Positions 63,101-64,000 of a stretch of 64,000 nucleotides of DNA are shown here, one piece after another. The position numbers and the translations under genes are program-made. The DNA comes from Phylloscopus collybita (taxonomy: Eukaryota; Chordata; Aves; Passeriformes; Phylloscopidae). Within the stretch, counting starts at the first letter, position 1. Every line of letters starts with the position of its first letter. Under the pieces are notes generated by a model. It made no database searches. It worked only from the letters and a program-made list of their open reading frames with translations, and was not told where the DNA came from. Where the stretch lies: NCBI GenBank assembly GCA_027886175.1, contig JAJNNQ010000018.1, positions 18,767,001 through 18,831,000 on the forward strand. The letters are read 5' to 3'.

Positions 63101-64000
63101 AGGCAGCAGACAACTTAAGTGAAACATATCACAACAAGTATGCAAATAATGTCATCAGGCCCAGCCAATATAGTGTCAGATTATGAACCAGATCCAGCAT
63201 CTTTGCTGCCACATGGTGATTCAATGTTTCTGGACTTTGTCAGCAAAAAATAAATCATGGGTCTGAAAAACTTGATGCTATTTTTCAGGCATGGCAAGCA
63301 GATATGTACAAAAATGTCTCCAGATCTGATTTATTGAGATCACCTTTTTGTCTCCAGAGAATAACTGGAACACATGCATTTTTATTTTTTCCTCCAAAAT
63401 GCTCATTTATGGAAGAACATGTTTCAGCCCCTAAATGATTATTCCATGCTTGTCAGTTTTAGATTGCAGCACCAGTTCCATTAATGATTTCTGAGGTGAT
63501 GCTGATGCCTCTGAGGCTGCCTGGCAGAATTGCTAGCATAAAACTAATGAGTATCCTGGCACGACCCTGCACTGTTAGGACATGAAGGCAAAGGGGGAAA
63601 TAAATTAGAAACCTGGATGTGCAGAAAGAATATCTGTAAAGGCACTTAATGGAGTCTAGAATAGAAAATTAATCACCCATAATAATTAGAGTTTGTGAGA
63701 CTATTTAATTTAATTCCATTTACACATATTTTCCACCCAATGATTAATGAAATCTGGGATAGCTTGTAAGCAAAATCTGAAACTGATATAAGCTTTAGAA
63801 GTGTGTAGAGTAGAGAGTTATTAGACAAAAACAGCTTTTAACGGCTGTTTTCATTCTATATCTAACAGTTTTCACATAATCTTTGGGTACAAAATGACAT
63901 GGCACCAGTTAAAAATGCTACTGGAACATACATAACCTGAAAGTGCTTGATATAATCTAAGTGAAAAAAGGTAAATTGAACAACATCAGTGGGAAGCAGA

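Larger units (their letters stand above)
46819..64000. other. Gene-free AT-rich DNA to the end of the window
   Basis: No supported gene in about 17 kb. It holds a C/A-rich tract at 53.43 kb, T runs at 58.47 and 60.08 kb and a possible tRNA-type SINE remnant at 58.53-58.66 kb. The minus-strand frame at 62844-63113, opening upstream to about 63131, has a somewhat protein-like composition but no recognisable domain. Nothing else stands out. Confidence 0.65.

Noticed and set aside
1..64000. CRISPR arrays, bacterial operons, phage or plasmid functions
   Set aside because: No regularly spaced direct repeats, ribosome-binding sites or dense ORF packing; the repeats present are those of a bird nuclear genome.

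Overview
This window looks like ordinary non-coding nuclear DNA from a bird: either a gene desert or the inside of a very long intron. The base composition is clearly AT-rich with few CpGs. Two repeats identify the lineage. One is the 3' end of a CR1 LINE near 10.6-10.8 kb, with the characteristic closing text and an octamer tail. The other is a solo LTR of the common avian ERVL group near 6.86-7.39 kb. A second CR1 tail stub lies at 46.8 kb. I saw nothing that fixes the order of bird, and nothing bacterial, plasmid-like, phage-like or CRISPR-like.

I found no intact protein-coding gene, no convincing exon, and no tRNA or rRNA gene. The open frames are short, scattered over both strands and typical of chance in AT-rich DNA.

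The one exception is 45.30-45.81 kb on the minus strand. There, three consecutive frames read as protein-like sequence of about 165 codons in total, broken by two frame changes, in a patch with far more CpG than its surroundings. I read this as a broken coding remnant, either a processed pseudogene or an old endogenised element. I could not recognise the parent protein. It is the most interesting object here.

Layout: 0-6.9 kb is plain AT-rich DNA. At 6.9-7.4 kb is the ERVL LTR. From 7.4 to 10.6 kb is non-coding DNA with one moderately GC-rich patch and short inverted repeats. At 10.6-10.8 kb is CR1. From 10.8 to 22.9 kb is non-coding DNA with simple repeats, two clean hairpins (13.2 and 17.2 kb) and a GC-rich patch at 15 kb. 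At 22.9-23.06 kb is a long T tract followed by a run of 19 C. From 23 to 34.6 kb is plain DNA with several homopolymers and a TTTAA repeat. At 34.66-34.80 kb is a small CpG-dense clump. From 34.8 to 45.3 kb is plain DNA with tandem duplications. Then come the degenerate coding block, an A tract, the CR1 stub at 46.8 kb, and non-coding DNA to the end with a possible tRNA-type SINE remnant at 58.5-58.7 kb. No functional interplay between genes can be described because no working gene is visible.
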